From assembly GCF_900454025.1 (NCBI RefSeq), contig NZ_UGQM01000004.1:1-32584 (forward strand): a stretch of DNA of 32,584 bases, written 5' to 3'. Positions 6,094 through 15,406 of the stretch are shown in pieces (position 1 is the stretch's first letter; the number at the start of each line of letters is the position of its first letter). The translations under genes were made by a program, and so were the position numbers. The notes under the pieces are model-generated. The model saw only the letters and a program-made list of their open reading frames with translations, was not told the origin of the DNA and did no database searches. Source of the DNA: Mycolicibacterium gilvum. GTDB taxonomy: Bacteria; Actinomycetota; Actinomycetes; Mycobacteriales; Mycobacteriaceae.

Positions 6094-9000
6094 GTGTTGA
6101 CGATCGCCAAGCTCGGCCAGTGGTCGGTGTCGTATTACGTCGATACCGCGCGGTCGGCGGTCGCGGCGGCGTTGGAATCGCGGGCTGCTGGTGGGGGTTT
6201 GGGCGAGTACTACAGCGAGTCTGAGACGCGGCTTCCGGTGTGGCTTTCGGCGGGTCGGGACACCGCCGCGGCGCAGTGGTTGACCGGTGCTGGCGGCCCC
6301 GGTGAGAGCGCTGATCTGGACGCGGTGACGCGCTGGCTCAACGACGGGGAATCACCGTGCGGGGCCACTGGGCGGGCGTTCCAGAAGCGTGCCGGGGTGC
6401 ACGGTTTTGACTTGACGTTTTGTGCGCCCAAGAGCGTGTCGTTGATGCGTGGCTTGGGTGACGATGTGACCGGCAAGGCGGTGGCTGACGCGCACGCCTT
6501 CGCGATCGCTGAGGCGATGGAGTATCTGGCCGAACATGGCGGCTACACCCGGGTCCATAACCCGCGCACCGGGGAGAAGGATTTGGTGCGGTTACCGGGG
6601 ATCGTGGCGGCGGGTTTTCAGCACGAAACCTCCCGCGCCGGGGATCCCCATCTGCACACCCATGTGTTGGTTCCCAACCGGCAAGCCCGCGCGGACGGGC
6701 GACTGGTGTCCCTGGATGGGACGAGCCTCTATCACGAGGCGAAGGCGGCCGGGATCATCTATCAAGCCACGCTGCGGCGCGAGCTCACCCGCTCGATTGG
6801 GGTGGAGTGGAACGAGGTCGATCCGCGCACCGGGATGGCCGAAATCGCCGGAGTAAACCGTGGCGATCTGTCGTCGTGGTCGACCCGTGCGACGCAGCTG
6901 CGCGAGTGGGCGAGCGGCCATCTGCGGGTGGAGTGCGACGAGCTTTCGGCGGCGCAGCTGGCGACCGCGCAGAAGGCCACCCGGCCGCGGAAACCCGAAG
7001 GTGTCGCGTGGGCGGCGCTGCGTGGCGGGTGGGCCGCCGACAAGCGCACTTTTCGGGTCAACATTGACGCCCAACGAGCCGCGCGAGAAGCGCGCCGGCG
7101 GGCCGGTGTGGACTACGCGTCGGTGGTGCGTCGCGCGGTGTCGCATGGCCTGACGAAGGCGGCGTTCACCCGCGCTGATTTGGTCGAGGCGATCGGCGCC
7201 CGGCTGCCGGTCGATGATGCCGATGGACCGTCGCCGCGCGAGGTCATCGAGCGCCTGGCCGATGGTGTCGCACTGCGCATCGGAGATGAGCGGGCAGCGC
7301 ATCAACGCGAAGGGTCAATTCGCTACACCGCCGCCGATTTGATCGCCGAAGAACGCGCCATCATCGAGCTGATGGGCCGCCGCGACAGCGCCGCAGTATT
7401 GCCCGCTGTGGACACCGCGGGGCTGTCGCCGGACCAAGCCCGTGCCGTCACCGCCGTCGCGACTTCAGAGCGGCTTGTGCAGCCTCTCAGCGCCCCGGCA
7501 GGGGCCGGGAAAACGCACTCGCTGCGGGCGCTGCGCGCCGCGGCGCACGAGGCCGGGAAGCGGGTGTTGGTGGCCGCGCCAACCGGGCGCGCGGTCGACG
7601 TGGCGGTGCGCGAGCAGGCCGGCGACCACGGGGCCACCCTGGATGCTTTGTTGGGTCGCCTCGAGCGCGGCGAGGAGGTCCTTGAGGCCGACACCGTGGT
7701 CGTCGTCGACGAGGCCGGCATGGTCGGCACCCAACACCTACGCGCGTTGCTGGAGGTGGCCACCGCCGCGGGAACAAAGGTGGTTTTGGTCGGCGATGAG
7801 CACCAGCTCGCGCCGGTCGCTCAACGCGGCGGGACGTTCGCTCAACTCGTTGCCGATCTGCCGTGGGCGCAACGCCTGTCGCAGGTGTGGCGGATGCACG
7901 ACCACCGCGAGCGGGATGCCTCGCTGGCCGTACGGGATGGTGGTCCGGCCGCGTTGCGCCGCGCGGTGGGCTGGTATCGCCGCGCCGAGCGGCTGCACAC
8001 CGGGGATCAGGTCACCATGGCCGACGACGCCCTCGCGGCCTGGAAGGCCGACATCGCCTCAGGACACGATGCGCTGCTCATCGCGGACCGCTGGGAAATG
8101 GCCGACGCCCTCAATATGCGCATTCACTCCGAGCGAATCAGCGACGATGCGCCCACCGTGGCCGCGGCCCGCGGGCACCGCCTGGCAGCCGGCGACGTGG
8201 TGATCACCCGCCAAAACACCACCGAGATCGACACCTACACCGATCACACACTGGAAAAATCCGCGGACCCGATCCGCAACGGACAGCGCTGGGAAGTTCT
8301 CACCGTCGACACCGACAAGGGGCGGATCGCAGCGCGCCGCCTCGACGACGGCGCGATCGCCGCACTATCGGACGATTACCTGCGTCAGCAGGTCCACCTC
8401 GGCTACGCGGTCACCGTGCACGCCGCCCAAGGCGTCACTGCCGACACCTGCCACGCCCTGCTCTCAGCCGAGGCCGCCACCCGCTCGATCACCTACGTCG
8501 GCCTAACCCGTGGCCGAACCACCAACACCGTCCGCCTCTACGACACCCGCGCCGGGGAAGCCGACCACGAACACGCCGAGACCATCCCCGGTCAGCACAC
8601 CGCCCGCCGGGGCACCCCGGCTGAGGCCGCCGCCGCACTGCGCAGCGTCCTGGGCCGCGACGACCGCGCGGCCACCATCGCCGCCGCCGCTCGCGGCGCC
8701 GACGAGGACCGGTTGCCCGAGCCGGTCGCCGAGCTACGCCGTTACCACTGCACCGTCACCGCCCGGCTGCGCCGCGAACACCGCATCGACCGCTACAGCG
8801 CCCAAGACCACAGCACCCGTGAACGTGCGCACGCTTCCGATCGGGCGCTCGTCGAGGTCCTGGCCGCCGCCACCCGCCACGCTGACCCGCTCCCCTTGCC
8901 CGGCCCGCATCCCGGCCCGATTACCGCCGCACTCGCCGCTCCCAAAGTGGTGGCCACCCTGGCCGCAGACCACGACGAACCCGAGCTGGCCGACACCCTC

Positions 9001-9441
9001 CACGCCGCCGCGGTCGCCGCCGGCCGAGCCCACGTCCGCATTCCCGCGACACCGGAACCGGGCCACCTCGACCTCGCTCAGTTGGCCGCGCGCATCACCG
9101 ACCACCCAGCACCACACGGAGCCGTCGTGGTCGTCGAGGACGCCACGACCGCCGACCCCGCGCACCTGGCCACGGTGGCCACCGCTCTTGTCAGCGCGCA
9201 CGGCCGGCTCCTGCTTATCGATAGCGGAGCGCCCGGAGCCGCTCGCCGTCTCCTCGACGGCCTGGCCCTGCCGTGGGCTGAAAACGCCCGTCCCGCACCA
9301 GACATCGACGATCCGGTCCTGGCCGCCGCCGCTGACCGTCACCGCGCTGAGGCTGCTCGCAGCTGGCGTGTCCTGACCACTCCACCCAGCCGCGACCGTG
9401 GACGCGACCGGGACCGGGGATATGGACTGGACTTCGACTGA
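6094..9441 (+). CDS. traA: MobF relaxase-helicase (TraA/TrwC type)
   Basis: A 1115-aa protein that nicks oriT, stays bound to the 5' end through Tyr, and unwinds the strand for transfer. The start is GTG 6094 with GGGAGGTG about 10 nt upstream. The N-terminal relaxase has tandem Tyr14-Tyr15 (WSVSYYVD) and the metal-binding histidines in HETSRAGDPHLHTH (His177, His186, His188, His190). The helicase half has Walker A GAGKT (470-474), Walker B VVDEAG (Asp539-Glu540), VGDEHQLAP and a late YVGLTRGRT motif. The C-terminal 250 or so residues are Ala/Pro/Asp-rich and variable. It appears intact. No coupling protein or VirB4 homologue lies in the window. Confidence 0.93.
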   Translation: MLTIAKLGQWSVSYYVDTARSAVAAALESRAAGGGLGEYYSESETRLPVWLSAGRDTAAAQWLTGAGGPGESADLDAVTRWLNDGESPCGATGRAFQKRAGVHGFDLTFCAPKSVSLMRGLGDDVTGKAVADAHAFAIAEAMEYLAEHGGYTRVHNPRTGEKDLVRLPGIVAAGFQHETSRAGDPHLHTHVLVPNRQARADGRLVSLDGTSLYHEAKAAGIIYQATLRRELTRSIGVEWNEVDPRTGMAEIAGVNRGDLSSWSTRATQLREWASGHLRVECDELSAAQLATAQKATRPRKPEGVAWAALRGGWAADKRTFRVNIDAQRAAREARRRAGVDYASVVRRAVSHGLTKAAFTRADLVEAIGARLPVDDADGPSPREVIERLADGVALRIGDERAAHQREGSIRYTAADLIAEERAIIELMGRRDSAAVLPAVDTAGLSPDQARAVTAVATSERLVQPLSAPAGAGKTHSLRALRAAAHEAGKRVLVAAPTGRAVDVAVREQAGDHGATLDALLGRLERGEEVLEADTVVVVDEAGMVGTQHLRALLEVATAAGTKVVLVGDEHQLAPVAQRGGTFAQLVADLPWAQRLSQVWRMHDHRERDASLAVRDGGPAALRRAVGWYRRAERLHTGDQVTMADDALAAWKADIASGHDALLIADRWEMADALNMRIHSERISDDAPTVAAARGHRLAAGDVVITRQNTTEIDTYTDHTLEKSADPIRNGQRWEVLTVDTDKGRIAARRLDDGAIAALSDDYLRQQVHLGYAVTVHAAQGVTADTCHALLSAEAATRSITYVGLTRGRTTNTVRLYDTRAGEADHEHAETIPGQHTARRGTPAEAAAALRSVLGRDDRAATIAAAARGADEDRLPEPVAELRRYHCTVTARLRREHRIDRYSAQDHSTRERAHASDRALVEVLAAATRHADPLPLPGPHPGPITAALAAPKVVATLAADHDEPELADTLHAAAVAAGRAHVRIPATPEPGHLDLAQLAARITDHPAPHGAVVVVEDATTADPAHLATVATALVSAHGRLLLIDSGAPGAARRLLDGLALPWAENARPAPDIDDPVLAAAADRHRAEAARSWRVLTTPPSRDRGRDRDRGYGLDFD

Positions 9442-9453
9442 ACGACGCCGTGG

Positions 9454-10200
9454 TCAGGCAGTGTCTGCGAGCCAGGCTGCGTGCGCCGCACGGCACGTCG
9501 CGACGGCCTGAGGATCGATCACCTCGATATCGCGCAACACCGCTTCGCATTCCTCGACGGAACAGCCCCACTCAGTGAGCGCTTTGAGCCACGCCACCAA
9601 GGCCCGAACAGAGCCGTTCTCATCGGTCATTCTGGCCCAGATCCGGCCATAGGTGGCGGCCACACTGTCCCGGAACGCTGCACGCACCGTGTCATGGGCT
9701 ATATCGAACAGCGCTTGAGCCTGCTCCGCGTACGTGTCGAGCTGCGGTATCCCAAACTCACGTTCCAGCACCGATGGTGCGGCGAGGGAAAGTGCAGTAC
9801 GCCAATGTTGTTGCGCTGTTTGAATTTCGGGATTCCGCCAAGATGGCCGCATGAAAACTAAGTACTGGCCGCCCTCGGCGTAATCGGCATCTCGCCAATC
9901 GGGGTCACGGCCAGGTATCCCCACCATCGATGTGGCTCTCGACGTGGTGCGATCCCAGGCCAACACAGGAGGATCAAGAGAAGCGTTGGCGCACAACATC
10001 TTCAACGCCGCACCGACCTGCTCTAGCTTGTCGGCGTACCTCATCAATGGGTAGGTCGGCGGCGACGAGGCGTCTGCGGGCGAAACGTGAAACTCCCGCG
10101 CCCACAGAGATGCTTGGTCGATGGTGTTGGCTAACTCGGCATGCCAGCGCTCCAGCTCGACCCTCCAGGCCGCGCCATCCGCACCCTCTGGTGTCGTCAT
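9454..10200 (-). CDS. Unknown protein, third gene of the Rv3899c-like operon
   Basis: A 248-aa soluble, Trp- and Ala-rich protein (WRVELERWHAELANTID at the start; RALVAWLKALTEWGCSVEE near the end) that is mainly helical. No domain is recognised. Its ATG overlaps the stop of the preceding gene (10197-10200), so it is translationally coupled to it. It converges with the relaxase gene 12 nt away. Its role is tied to the large upstream protein by context only. Confidence 0.7.
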   Translation of the reverse strand: MTTPEGADGAAWRVELERWHAELANTIDQASLWAREFHVSPADASSPPTYPLMRYADKLEQVGAALKMLCANASLDPPVLAWDRTTSRATSMVGIPGRDPDWRDADYAEGGQYLVFMRPSWRNPEIQTAQQHWRTALSLAAPSVLEREFGIPQLDTYAEQAQALFDIAHDTVRAAFRDSVAATYGRIWARMTDENGSVRALVAWLKALTEWGCSVEECEAVLRDIEVIDPQAVATCRAAHAAWLADTA

Positions 10201-12650
10201 CGAGGAGCCTCATACTGGAGGTCCTCTTCGACGCTGACCAGAGCCTTGGCGATCACGTCGCGTAGACGAGGGGCGTCGCCGGTCGCGGCCGCGGCGTAAC
10301 ACATGTCGGGGAGCGGCAACGGGCGCCGAGCCCACCCGCCGATGTGTTCGGCCGTACGCGCGACAAGCCAGTGCGCCCGGTACCGGGCACGCTCCTGGAG
10401 GGTGTCGGCGGGATTGGCGGTGCTGCCGTTCACGAACGCCGGCCGGAAGATTGCGGTGGTGGCGTTGAAGCTCTTGGCTTCGGCGTCGTATTCCGCCCAC
10501 TGCTGCACGGTGGGTTCGCGGTCTGCGCCCCTGGCCATCCAGACCTGGCGTATCGAGTCGTGGATGCCGTCATCGATCGCCTGAGCCTGAGTGGTCGCCG
10601 AGTGGATCAACGATGCGCTCACCCCTGAGATGATGCGGTCCTGAAAGATCGGGTCGGCCTCCATGACGCGCAGCAGCCGTGGGTACACCTCGGGCCACAG
10701 CACCGCCAGGCGGTGTTCGTGCATGCCGTCCAGGACCGGTGCGGGGACCTCGACGCCCTCTTGCCGCCACGGGTTGGTTTGGCGCGTGCACGAGGGTGGG
10801 TGTTCGACCCCGGCATCCCGCAGCACGTTCACCACGCCTGTCGTCGCGGCCGCAACCAGACGCCATCCCGTCTCAGCGCGCAGCTGCGCGTACTCGATGA
10901 GCACACGCGCCGGGTCTCCCCACCCGAACCAGAGTTGCCGAAAATGGTCGTCCACCAACGGATCTGTGGACAGCACTCGCACGGAGCGGGGAACGAAAAC
11001 GCCCGCCGGGATGTAACTCGCCCCGTCGTTGGAGGTGATGACGGTTTCCGTGCCGCTCGGGGAGCGGAATACTCCTACCGCCCATTCAATGGGGTACTGG
11101 ACTTCTTGAGCCGCGTGCTGAAGCTTGTACGCCAACTCCTTGGCGGCCGCGGCGTCGGCGGACTCGCGGCGCTCGCGCGCCGCCGCGGTCTGGCCCGCGG
11201 CGACGACGCTGGCCGGGATCAGTGTCGGGCTCGCAGCCGCACTCGCTGCGGACGGGGCGGGCGCTGCCGGGGCATTGGTTGAGCTGAGGGTGCCCGCGGG
11301 CATGGTCGGTGCCGGGGGCGGCGCGCCCGCTGGGGGACCCATCGAACCGGGCGGCAGCATCATCGGCGCACCACCGCCACCGGTACCCGTACCCGCCCCG
11401 GTAGGCGCGGCAGCCGGGACGGCCGGGGACACCATGCCCGGCTGCGCCGCCGCTGGCGACACACCACCGCCAGGGACAGCCAACACCGGGGGTGCCGCGT
11501 GCCCACCACCCGCCGAGAGGGCCGGTGACGGACTCGCCGGGGCTGGAGGCGGTGCAGACGGTATTCCGCCGCCCATCCCCGCTGTCGTCGCCATTCCCTG
11601 GTTGAACGCCGACGACAACGGCGGCGCGCTGCCCGCACCTGACGCGACTCCCGAGTTCGGCAACCCACTTGCCGCGCCCGGCATCTGACCGACACCGCCG
11701 CTCAGCGGATTAGACCCCACCCCCGGCATGCCGCCACTGCCCAGGCCGCCTGGCATCTTCGGAGTCCCGCCACCGGAACCCATCCCGCCGCCGCCGCTCC
11801 CCAGCCCGCCCATCGACGGCACACCACCACCGCCCAGCGGTGTCGCCGGCCGCGGCGTAGCAGCTGCTCCCGGTGTCGCCTGAGTAACCGGCCCCGATGC
11901 AGCAAGTCCCTCATCGCCCACAGCAGTGCTGCCAGTCCCGGCATCGGCGCCTGGAGTGACCCCAGGCTGCGTGACGGAGGTACCTGCTTTGTCGGTCGGT
12001 GCCTCTGCCGGGGGTCTGGGCGCATCCTCGCCGGCTGTGGGCTTCTTGGTGTCGCTCAGTGGATCGTCGCCTTGGGCGATGCCCGGTGACGGTTGGTCGA
12101 GAGGCTGGGCGGGTGGTGTAGCGGGGACCTCGCCCCATTTCGTCAAAAGGCTGAGGGCTCTTGTGTTTTCGCTACTCCTCTTGAAGGAGGTGTGAGCGGC
12201 CATAGCGGCCGTAACCCCCGCCTCGGTCTGATACATGGCAACGCCGTGGTACTCGGCAACGAGCGCTTCGGCCTCGCCAGGCAGCTTCGCCGCGGCGATT
12301 TTGGGATCAGCCTCACGGATTAGCTGTTCTTGGCCTGCACGCGTGTCACGGAGCACCGTGGCGATGTCAGCGCACTTGTTGGCGCACTTGTCGTGCCATT
12401 CGGCGATCGTTTTGGCTTCCTCGGCCAACACCGCACCGGCCCGGTGGGCTTCGTCGAAGCCCTGGGAATCGGCGGCATCGCGAAACTGCGCGTTGTCGGT
12501 GACGATCTTTTGGTGGATGCCGTCCCACGCCGTCGCGCCAGCTCGATAGGTCTGCTCCTGGGCGTCCCAGTGCGCGGCATCAGGTGGCTCCATGTCCGGC
12601 GTGACTATCAGCCGCCCATACGAACCCGCAGATCCCCCAGCGGCCGGCAT
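10197..12650 (-). CDS. Large Gly/Pro-rich protein, Rv3899c/Rv2082-like
   Basis: An 817-aa protein. ATG 12650 is preferred because it forms a TGATG stop-start overlap with the gene before it; ATG 12665 is the alternative. The N-terminal 160 or so residues are helical with a W-D-G (WXG-like) turn at residues 42-44, resembling type VII substrates. Residues about 190-500 are low-complexity Gly/Pro/Ala with runs such as GGGGVPSMGGLGSGGG. The C-terminal 310 or so residues form a globular domain (EVQYPIEWAVGVFRSP, then SYIPAGVFVPRSVRVLSTDP, WFGWGDPARVLIEYAQLR). From memory this domain matches the DUF5631/DUF5632 family of M. tuberculosis Rv3899c, Rv2082 and Rv0026. The function is unknown; a secretion-linked role is inferred. 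Confidence 0.7.
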   Translation of the reverse strand: MPAAGGSAGSYGRLIVTPDMEPPDAAHWDAQEQTYRAGATAWDGIHQKIVTDNAQFRDAADSQGFDEAHRAGAVLAEEAKTIAEWHDKCANKCADIATVLRDTRAGQEQLIREADPKIAAAKLPGEAEALVAEYHGVAMYQTEAGVTAAMAAHTSFKRSSENTRALSLLTKWGEVPATPPAQPLDQPSPGIAQGDDPLSDTKKPTAGEDAPRPPAEAPTDKAGTSVTQPGVTPGADAGTGSTAVGDEGLAASGPVTQATPGAAATPRPATPLGGGGVPSMGGLGSGGGGMGSGGGTPKMPGGLGSGGMPGVGSNPLSGGVGQMPGAASGLPNSGVASGAGSAPPLSSAFNQGMATTAGMGGGIPSAPPPAPASPSPALSAGGGHAAPPVLAVPGGGVSPAAAQPGMVSPAVPAAAPTGAGTGTGGGGAPMMLPPGSMGPPAGAPPPAPTMPAGTLSSTNAPAAPAPSAASAAASPTLIPASVVAAGQTAAARERRESADAAAAKELAYKLQHAAQEVQYPIEWAVGVFRSPSGTETVITSNDGASYIPAGVFVPRSVRVLSTDPLVDDHFRQLWFGWGDPARVLIEYAQLRAETGWRLVAAATTGVVNVLRDAGVEHPPSCTRQTNPWRQEGVEVPAPVLDGMHEHRLAVLWPEVYPRLLRVMEADPIFQDRIISGVSASLIHSATTQAQAIDDGIHDSIRQVWMARGADREPTVQQWAEYDAEAKSFNATTAIFRPAFVNGSTANPADTLQERARYRAHWLVARTAEHIGGWARRPLPLPDMCYAAAATGDAPRLRDVIAKALVSVEEDLQYEAPR

Positions 12651-13177
12651 CAGCGCAATCCGCATTCATCTCGGATGACACCGATCAGATCGTTGCCGCG
12701 CTGCTGTTCGTGATCTGCCTGCTCCCAGTGACGCATATTCAACGCGTGCAGCATGTCGATACGGGCGTCGATCCAGTCGCGCAGCGGCTTCTCAGTCGAA
12801 AGCGGTGTCGCAGCACTCATTTGAGAACGCAGATAGGAGACGGCAGCCATTCCGGTTCGCTTCTCTGTCGCCAGCGCTTCAACGCTTTCGGGACTACGCC
12901 AGCTCTGTTCCAGAGCTTCGGCACTCGCTCTACTCGCCAACGCCGTTGATCGCGCTGACCGCTCCCAGGCAGAGCATGCAGCGGACTTCGCCGCCTCAAC
13001 CTCGCTGCTGCTGTAGGTGGCCGGCGGAGGTGCGACGACGTTGACCGTGTGCTGCGCGGGTTCGACGGTGCGGACCAGGGCCAGGCCGCTGGTCACCGCT
13101 GCGCCGGCAGCCAGCACTAGTGCTGTCGCAGCGACGGCCACCCCCGTGCGGTGGGGCCGCCGGTACCCCATCGTCAT
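12650..13177 (-). CDS. Single-pass membrane protein, first gene of the operon
   Basis: A 175-aa protein starting MTMGYRRPHRTG, then a strong membrane segment (residues about 12-35, VAVAATALVLAAGAAVTSGL). The remainder is an outer, Ala/Ser/Glu-rich helical domain (SSEVEAAKSAACSAWERSA, LRDWIDARIDMLHALNMRHW). ATG 13177 is chosen because TACGGT (13184-13189, minus strand) ends 6 nt before it, a leaderless layout. The longer reading to 13273 lacks support. Its stop overlaps the start of the large protein. A membrane partner for that protein is inferred from coupling. Confidence 0.75.
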   Translation of the reverse strand: MTMGYRRPHRTGVAVAATALVLAAGAAVTSGLALVRTVEPAQHTVNVVAPPPATYSSSEVEAAKSAACSAWERSARSTALASRASAEALEQSWRSPESVEALATEKRTGMAAVSYLRSQMSAATPLSTEKPLRDWIDARIDMLHALNMRHWEQADHEQQRGNDLIGVIRDECGLR

Positions 13178-13351
13178 AGGACGACCGTATCGCGACTGGC
13201 AGACATCGAGCCACCGCCGGAGCCACATCCAAAAACACGAGTTTACGCAGCTCATGTCATCTATAGGCAACACCGAGCAACTCGGTGGTGGTGCGGCAGT
13301 TCGCCCGGGCGCGGCCGGGAATCGTCGGTAGCGGCCAGTACGGTCGAGCGC
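13178..13351. promoter_or_regulatory. Divergent leaderless promoters
   Basis: The 174-bp gap has TACGGT on the minus strand (13184-13189), 6 nt from ATG 13177, and TACGGT on the plus strand (13339-13344), 7 nt from ATG 13352. Both fit -10 boxes of leaderless transcripts, and they share the same hexamer. Confidence 0.55.
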
Positions 13352-13960
13352 ATGGGATCTCTCTTGGAGTACGTCGCTTACGACATGCCCTCCGAGTTAG
13401 GTGCGGCCGTGCGAGCGACAGCTACCGCGGCAATGGACAACGCGTTTGACGAGGTGCTTCCCCAGGGAGTCACCCCGATACCGCAGGTGTTCGTGTTCGA
13501 CCGCTTCGGTGAACAGCAGTTGGTCGGACACATCATCTGCCGCGGGTATGAACGAGGCTCGGACGCCGCGCAGGCGGTGGCGCATCTGGGCAGAATTGCC
13601 GCCGCAGTAGCGGGCACCGACCTGCTTGTGACGTGGGAGGAGACTGACCTTGACGGGCCGTCTCCAGCAGCTCCGGCGTTCGCGATTCTCGAAGCCGCCT
13701 TCGATTACCACGCCCTTACCCTGGTGCCCTTCTACCAGCGGAGGGTCGGTCGGGCGCTAGACGGCCAGGCCAGGGTCGAGGTCATCCGGGACCGACCGAC
13801 AGATACATACGGTGGCGCAGCGCTGCCATCGTCGGTCCACAGTCTGCTGCACCTGTGGCGCACCTGCCTGGCCACCTACGACTGGGACTATTCACAACAG
13901 GTCGTGGCCGACGCTGTCCAGGCCGGCTACGACATCGCGCTCTCTACTCCGAGGGGTTGA
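13352..13960 (+). CDS. Hypothetical protein, divergent from the Rv3899c-like operon
   Basis: A 202-aa soluble protein starting MGSLLEYVAYDMPSELG. It has mixed alpha/beta character (IPQVFVFDRFGEQQLVGHII, then ALTLVPFYQRRVGRAL) with an aromatic C-terminal helix (LWRTCLATYDWDYSQQV). No family is recognised. The start at 13352 is supported by a -10 box TACGGT 7 nt upstream. It converges with the ImmA/IrrE gene. Confidence 0.65.
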   Translation: MGSLLEYVAYDMPSELGAAVRATATAAMDNAFDEVLPQGVTPIPQVFVFDRFGEQQLVGHIICRGYERGSDAAQAVAHLGRIAAAVAGTDLLVTWEETDLDGPSPAAPAFAILEAAFDYHALTLVPFYQRRVGRALDGQARVEVIRDRPTDTYGGAALPSSVHSLLHLWRTCLATYDWDYSQQVVADAVQAGYDIALSTPRG

Positions 13961-14054
13961 GCCGGGATCGGTCGGCCCGTGACCTATCCCCCGGTCAACG
14001 CTAATGTCTCAAAACCGACGGTTATAGAGACGCGAAGCTAACGCGCTTGGCTGC

Positions 14055-14936
14055 TCAGTCGTCGGCCAGGCGGACGCGGATGGGGCGCAGTAGGCGACGG
14101 TGCTGGGGCTTGACCCAGAGCATCATGATCTCCGCGTAGCCGGTGTTCATCGTCTCCACTCGAACGTTGACCCGAACGCCGGCCAGATCGAGCATGGGCA
14201 CCTCACCGAGCCCGTGGTCGATCGCCGCCAGGAACGGGTAGGCCGATGGGTGCAGGCGTCGCGGATATCGCGTGTTTCCGAAGCGCTCCACCCACTTCGG
14301 GGAGCGAGGTGTTTCCTGACGGTCGTAGCTGCCGTCGCTGTTGGGCATCTTGCTCAGGCACAGGACGTGGACGGCGTCCTGGTGTGTTTCAGCGTAGCGC
14401 CGAAATGCCGCCCGAAGAGACGATCCGTAGCGTTGGGCGAGGTGGGTCACGCTGGCGACGCCGATCTCCAAGCTTCTGGCGTCGTGGGTGAATCCGTGTC
14501 GCTGAAACAGCAGCTCAGCGGCACCCTGATTGGCTTCCTGCTCGAAGAGTCGGTTGGTTGAAGGACTTAACGTCTCTTCGTTGTCGGTGTGGACGAGCTG
14601 CTGCTGCCAGGGCAACAGGTCATGGGTGACTTCGTGGAGTTTGACGAAGTTCTTGCGTACCTCGTGGGTGACCAGCTCGCTGACGTGGACGGTGCGCTCA
14701 CGACGGTCCAGCGCGCCGCGCAGGCCCCGGAATCCGCGGCGAACGAGATCGCGCACCGCCTTGGGCATCGCGGCGAGCACCCCTTCGTCGAGGGTGAAGT
14801 CATCGGCCTCCAGAAGGCCGCGCGCCGACACGATGTCATCCACCGGCGTGGGGTACCGGCCGTAGGCATCAGCGGCCTTGAGCAGCGCGTGAGTGCGTTG
14901 CTCGATGTCCTGAGCGCTGTCGAGGTCCTCAAGCAT
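14055..14936 (-). CDS. ImmA/IrrE-type metallopeptidase
   Basis: A 293-aa protein of the family that cleaves HTH repressors. The zinc-binding HEVTH motif is at residues 101-105 in VKLHEVTHDLLPWQ, and a downstream FEQEANQGAAELL supplies the likely third ligand (Glu). A C-terminal domain of about 130 residues follows, with a pattern seen in Actinobacterial members (VNVRVETMNTGYAEIMMLWV). Its start lies inside the end of the XRE gene (8-nt overlap), the usual repressor-protease pair. Its substrate is presumably that XRE protein. Confidence 0.85.
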   Translation of the reverse strand: MLEDLDSAQDIEQRTHALLKAADAYGRYPTPVDDIVSARGLLEADDFTLDEGVLAAMPKAVRDLVRRGFRGLRGALDRRERTVHVSELVTHEVRKNFVKLHEVTHDLLPWQQQLVHTDNEETLSPSTNRLFEQEANQGAAELLFQRHGFTHDARSLEIGVASVTHLAQRYGSSLRAAFRRYAETHQDAVHVLCLSKMPNSDGSYDRQETPRSPKWVERFGNTRYPRRLHPSAYPFLAAIDHGLGEVPMLDLAGVRVNVRVETMNTGYAEIMMLWVKPQHRRLLRPIRVRLADD

Positions 14937-15285
14937 TTCGCTGCCGCTGCTTGTGCCGTAAGAGCTGGAGGTACGTGGTGAGGGCCTCCGCCTCCTCCGC
15001 GGTGAGGCCCTCGGAACTCAGCGCGTGGGCCAGGGTGTTGCCGTGCGGCGTGCCACCTGGCACGACGTATCCGGCGCGACGCATCAGTTCGAGGTAGTCC
15101 GCGCCCAGCGTTTCGGCAAGACCGTGTAGCACCTTCGGCGATGGGCTCTTGACCTCGCCGCGTTCGAGTTTTTGCAGGTAGGCGGTACTGATTCCGGACG
15201 GCTCGGCAACGGCTTTCAACGTCTTTCCCGAGAACTCTCGAAGTTCGCGCAGGGTGGGGCCGAGGGAAGCGTTGTCGGTGGTCAT
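14929..15285 (-). CDS. XRE-family repressor paired with ImmA/IrrE
   Basis: A 118-aa protein with an N-terminal helix-turn-helix (LRELREFSGKTLKAVAE, then SGISTAYLQKLERGEVKSPS, PKVLHGLAETLGADY) and a helical C-terminal tail (LTAEEAEALTTYLQLLRHK). ATG 15285 is chosen over the longer reading to 15333: TACAAT (15292-15297, minus strand) ends 6 nt upstream, an ideal leaderless -10. It overlaps the peptidase gene downstream. It probably represses its own promoter and perhaps the divergent small gene at 15407. Confidence 0.85.
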   Translation of the reverse strand: MTTDNASLGPTLRELREFSGKTLKAVAEPSGISTAYLQKLERGEVKSPSPKVLHGLAETLGADYLELMRRAGYVVPGGTPHGNTLAHALSSEGLTAEEAEALTTYLQLLRHKQRQRNA

Positions 15286-15406
15286 AGCACCATTGTAGGC
15301 GGCTTTACACGATAGTAGAAACGTCTGATACACTAAAGTGGAAAGGCATTTACCAAAGTGTTAGGCTCTGCTCCACGGGCCGGACGCACAAGAAAGGAAA
15401 TCGTTA
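15286..15406. promoter_or_regulatory. Divergent control region of the XRE gene
   Basis: Contains the minus-strand -10 box TACAAT (15292-15297). On the plus strand it has TACACT (near 15340) and two AAAGTG elements. CTTTA and TAAAG arms flank the middle, a possible repressor site. The 15407 gene has its ribosome site AAAGGAAA about 7 nt upstream. Confidence 0.45.

Noticed and set aside
14003..14028. GTCTC and GAGAC arms 26 bp across, similar in ends to the resolvase core sites
   Set aside because: The centre lacks TTCTCTAGAA and only the 5-bp arms match; it lies between convergent genes and may just be a weak hairpin.
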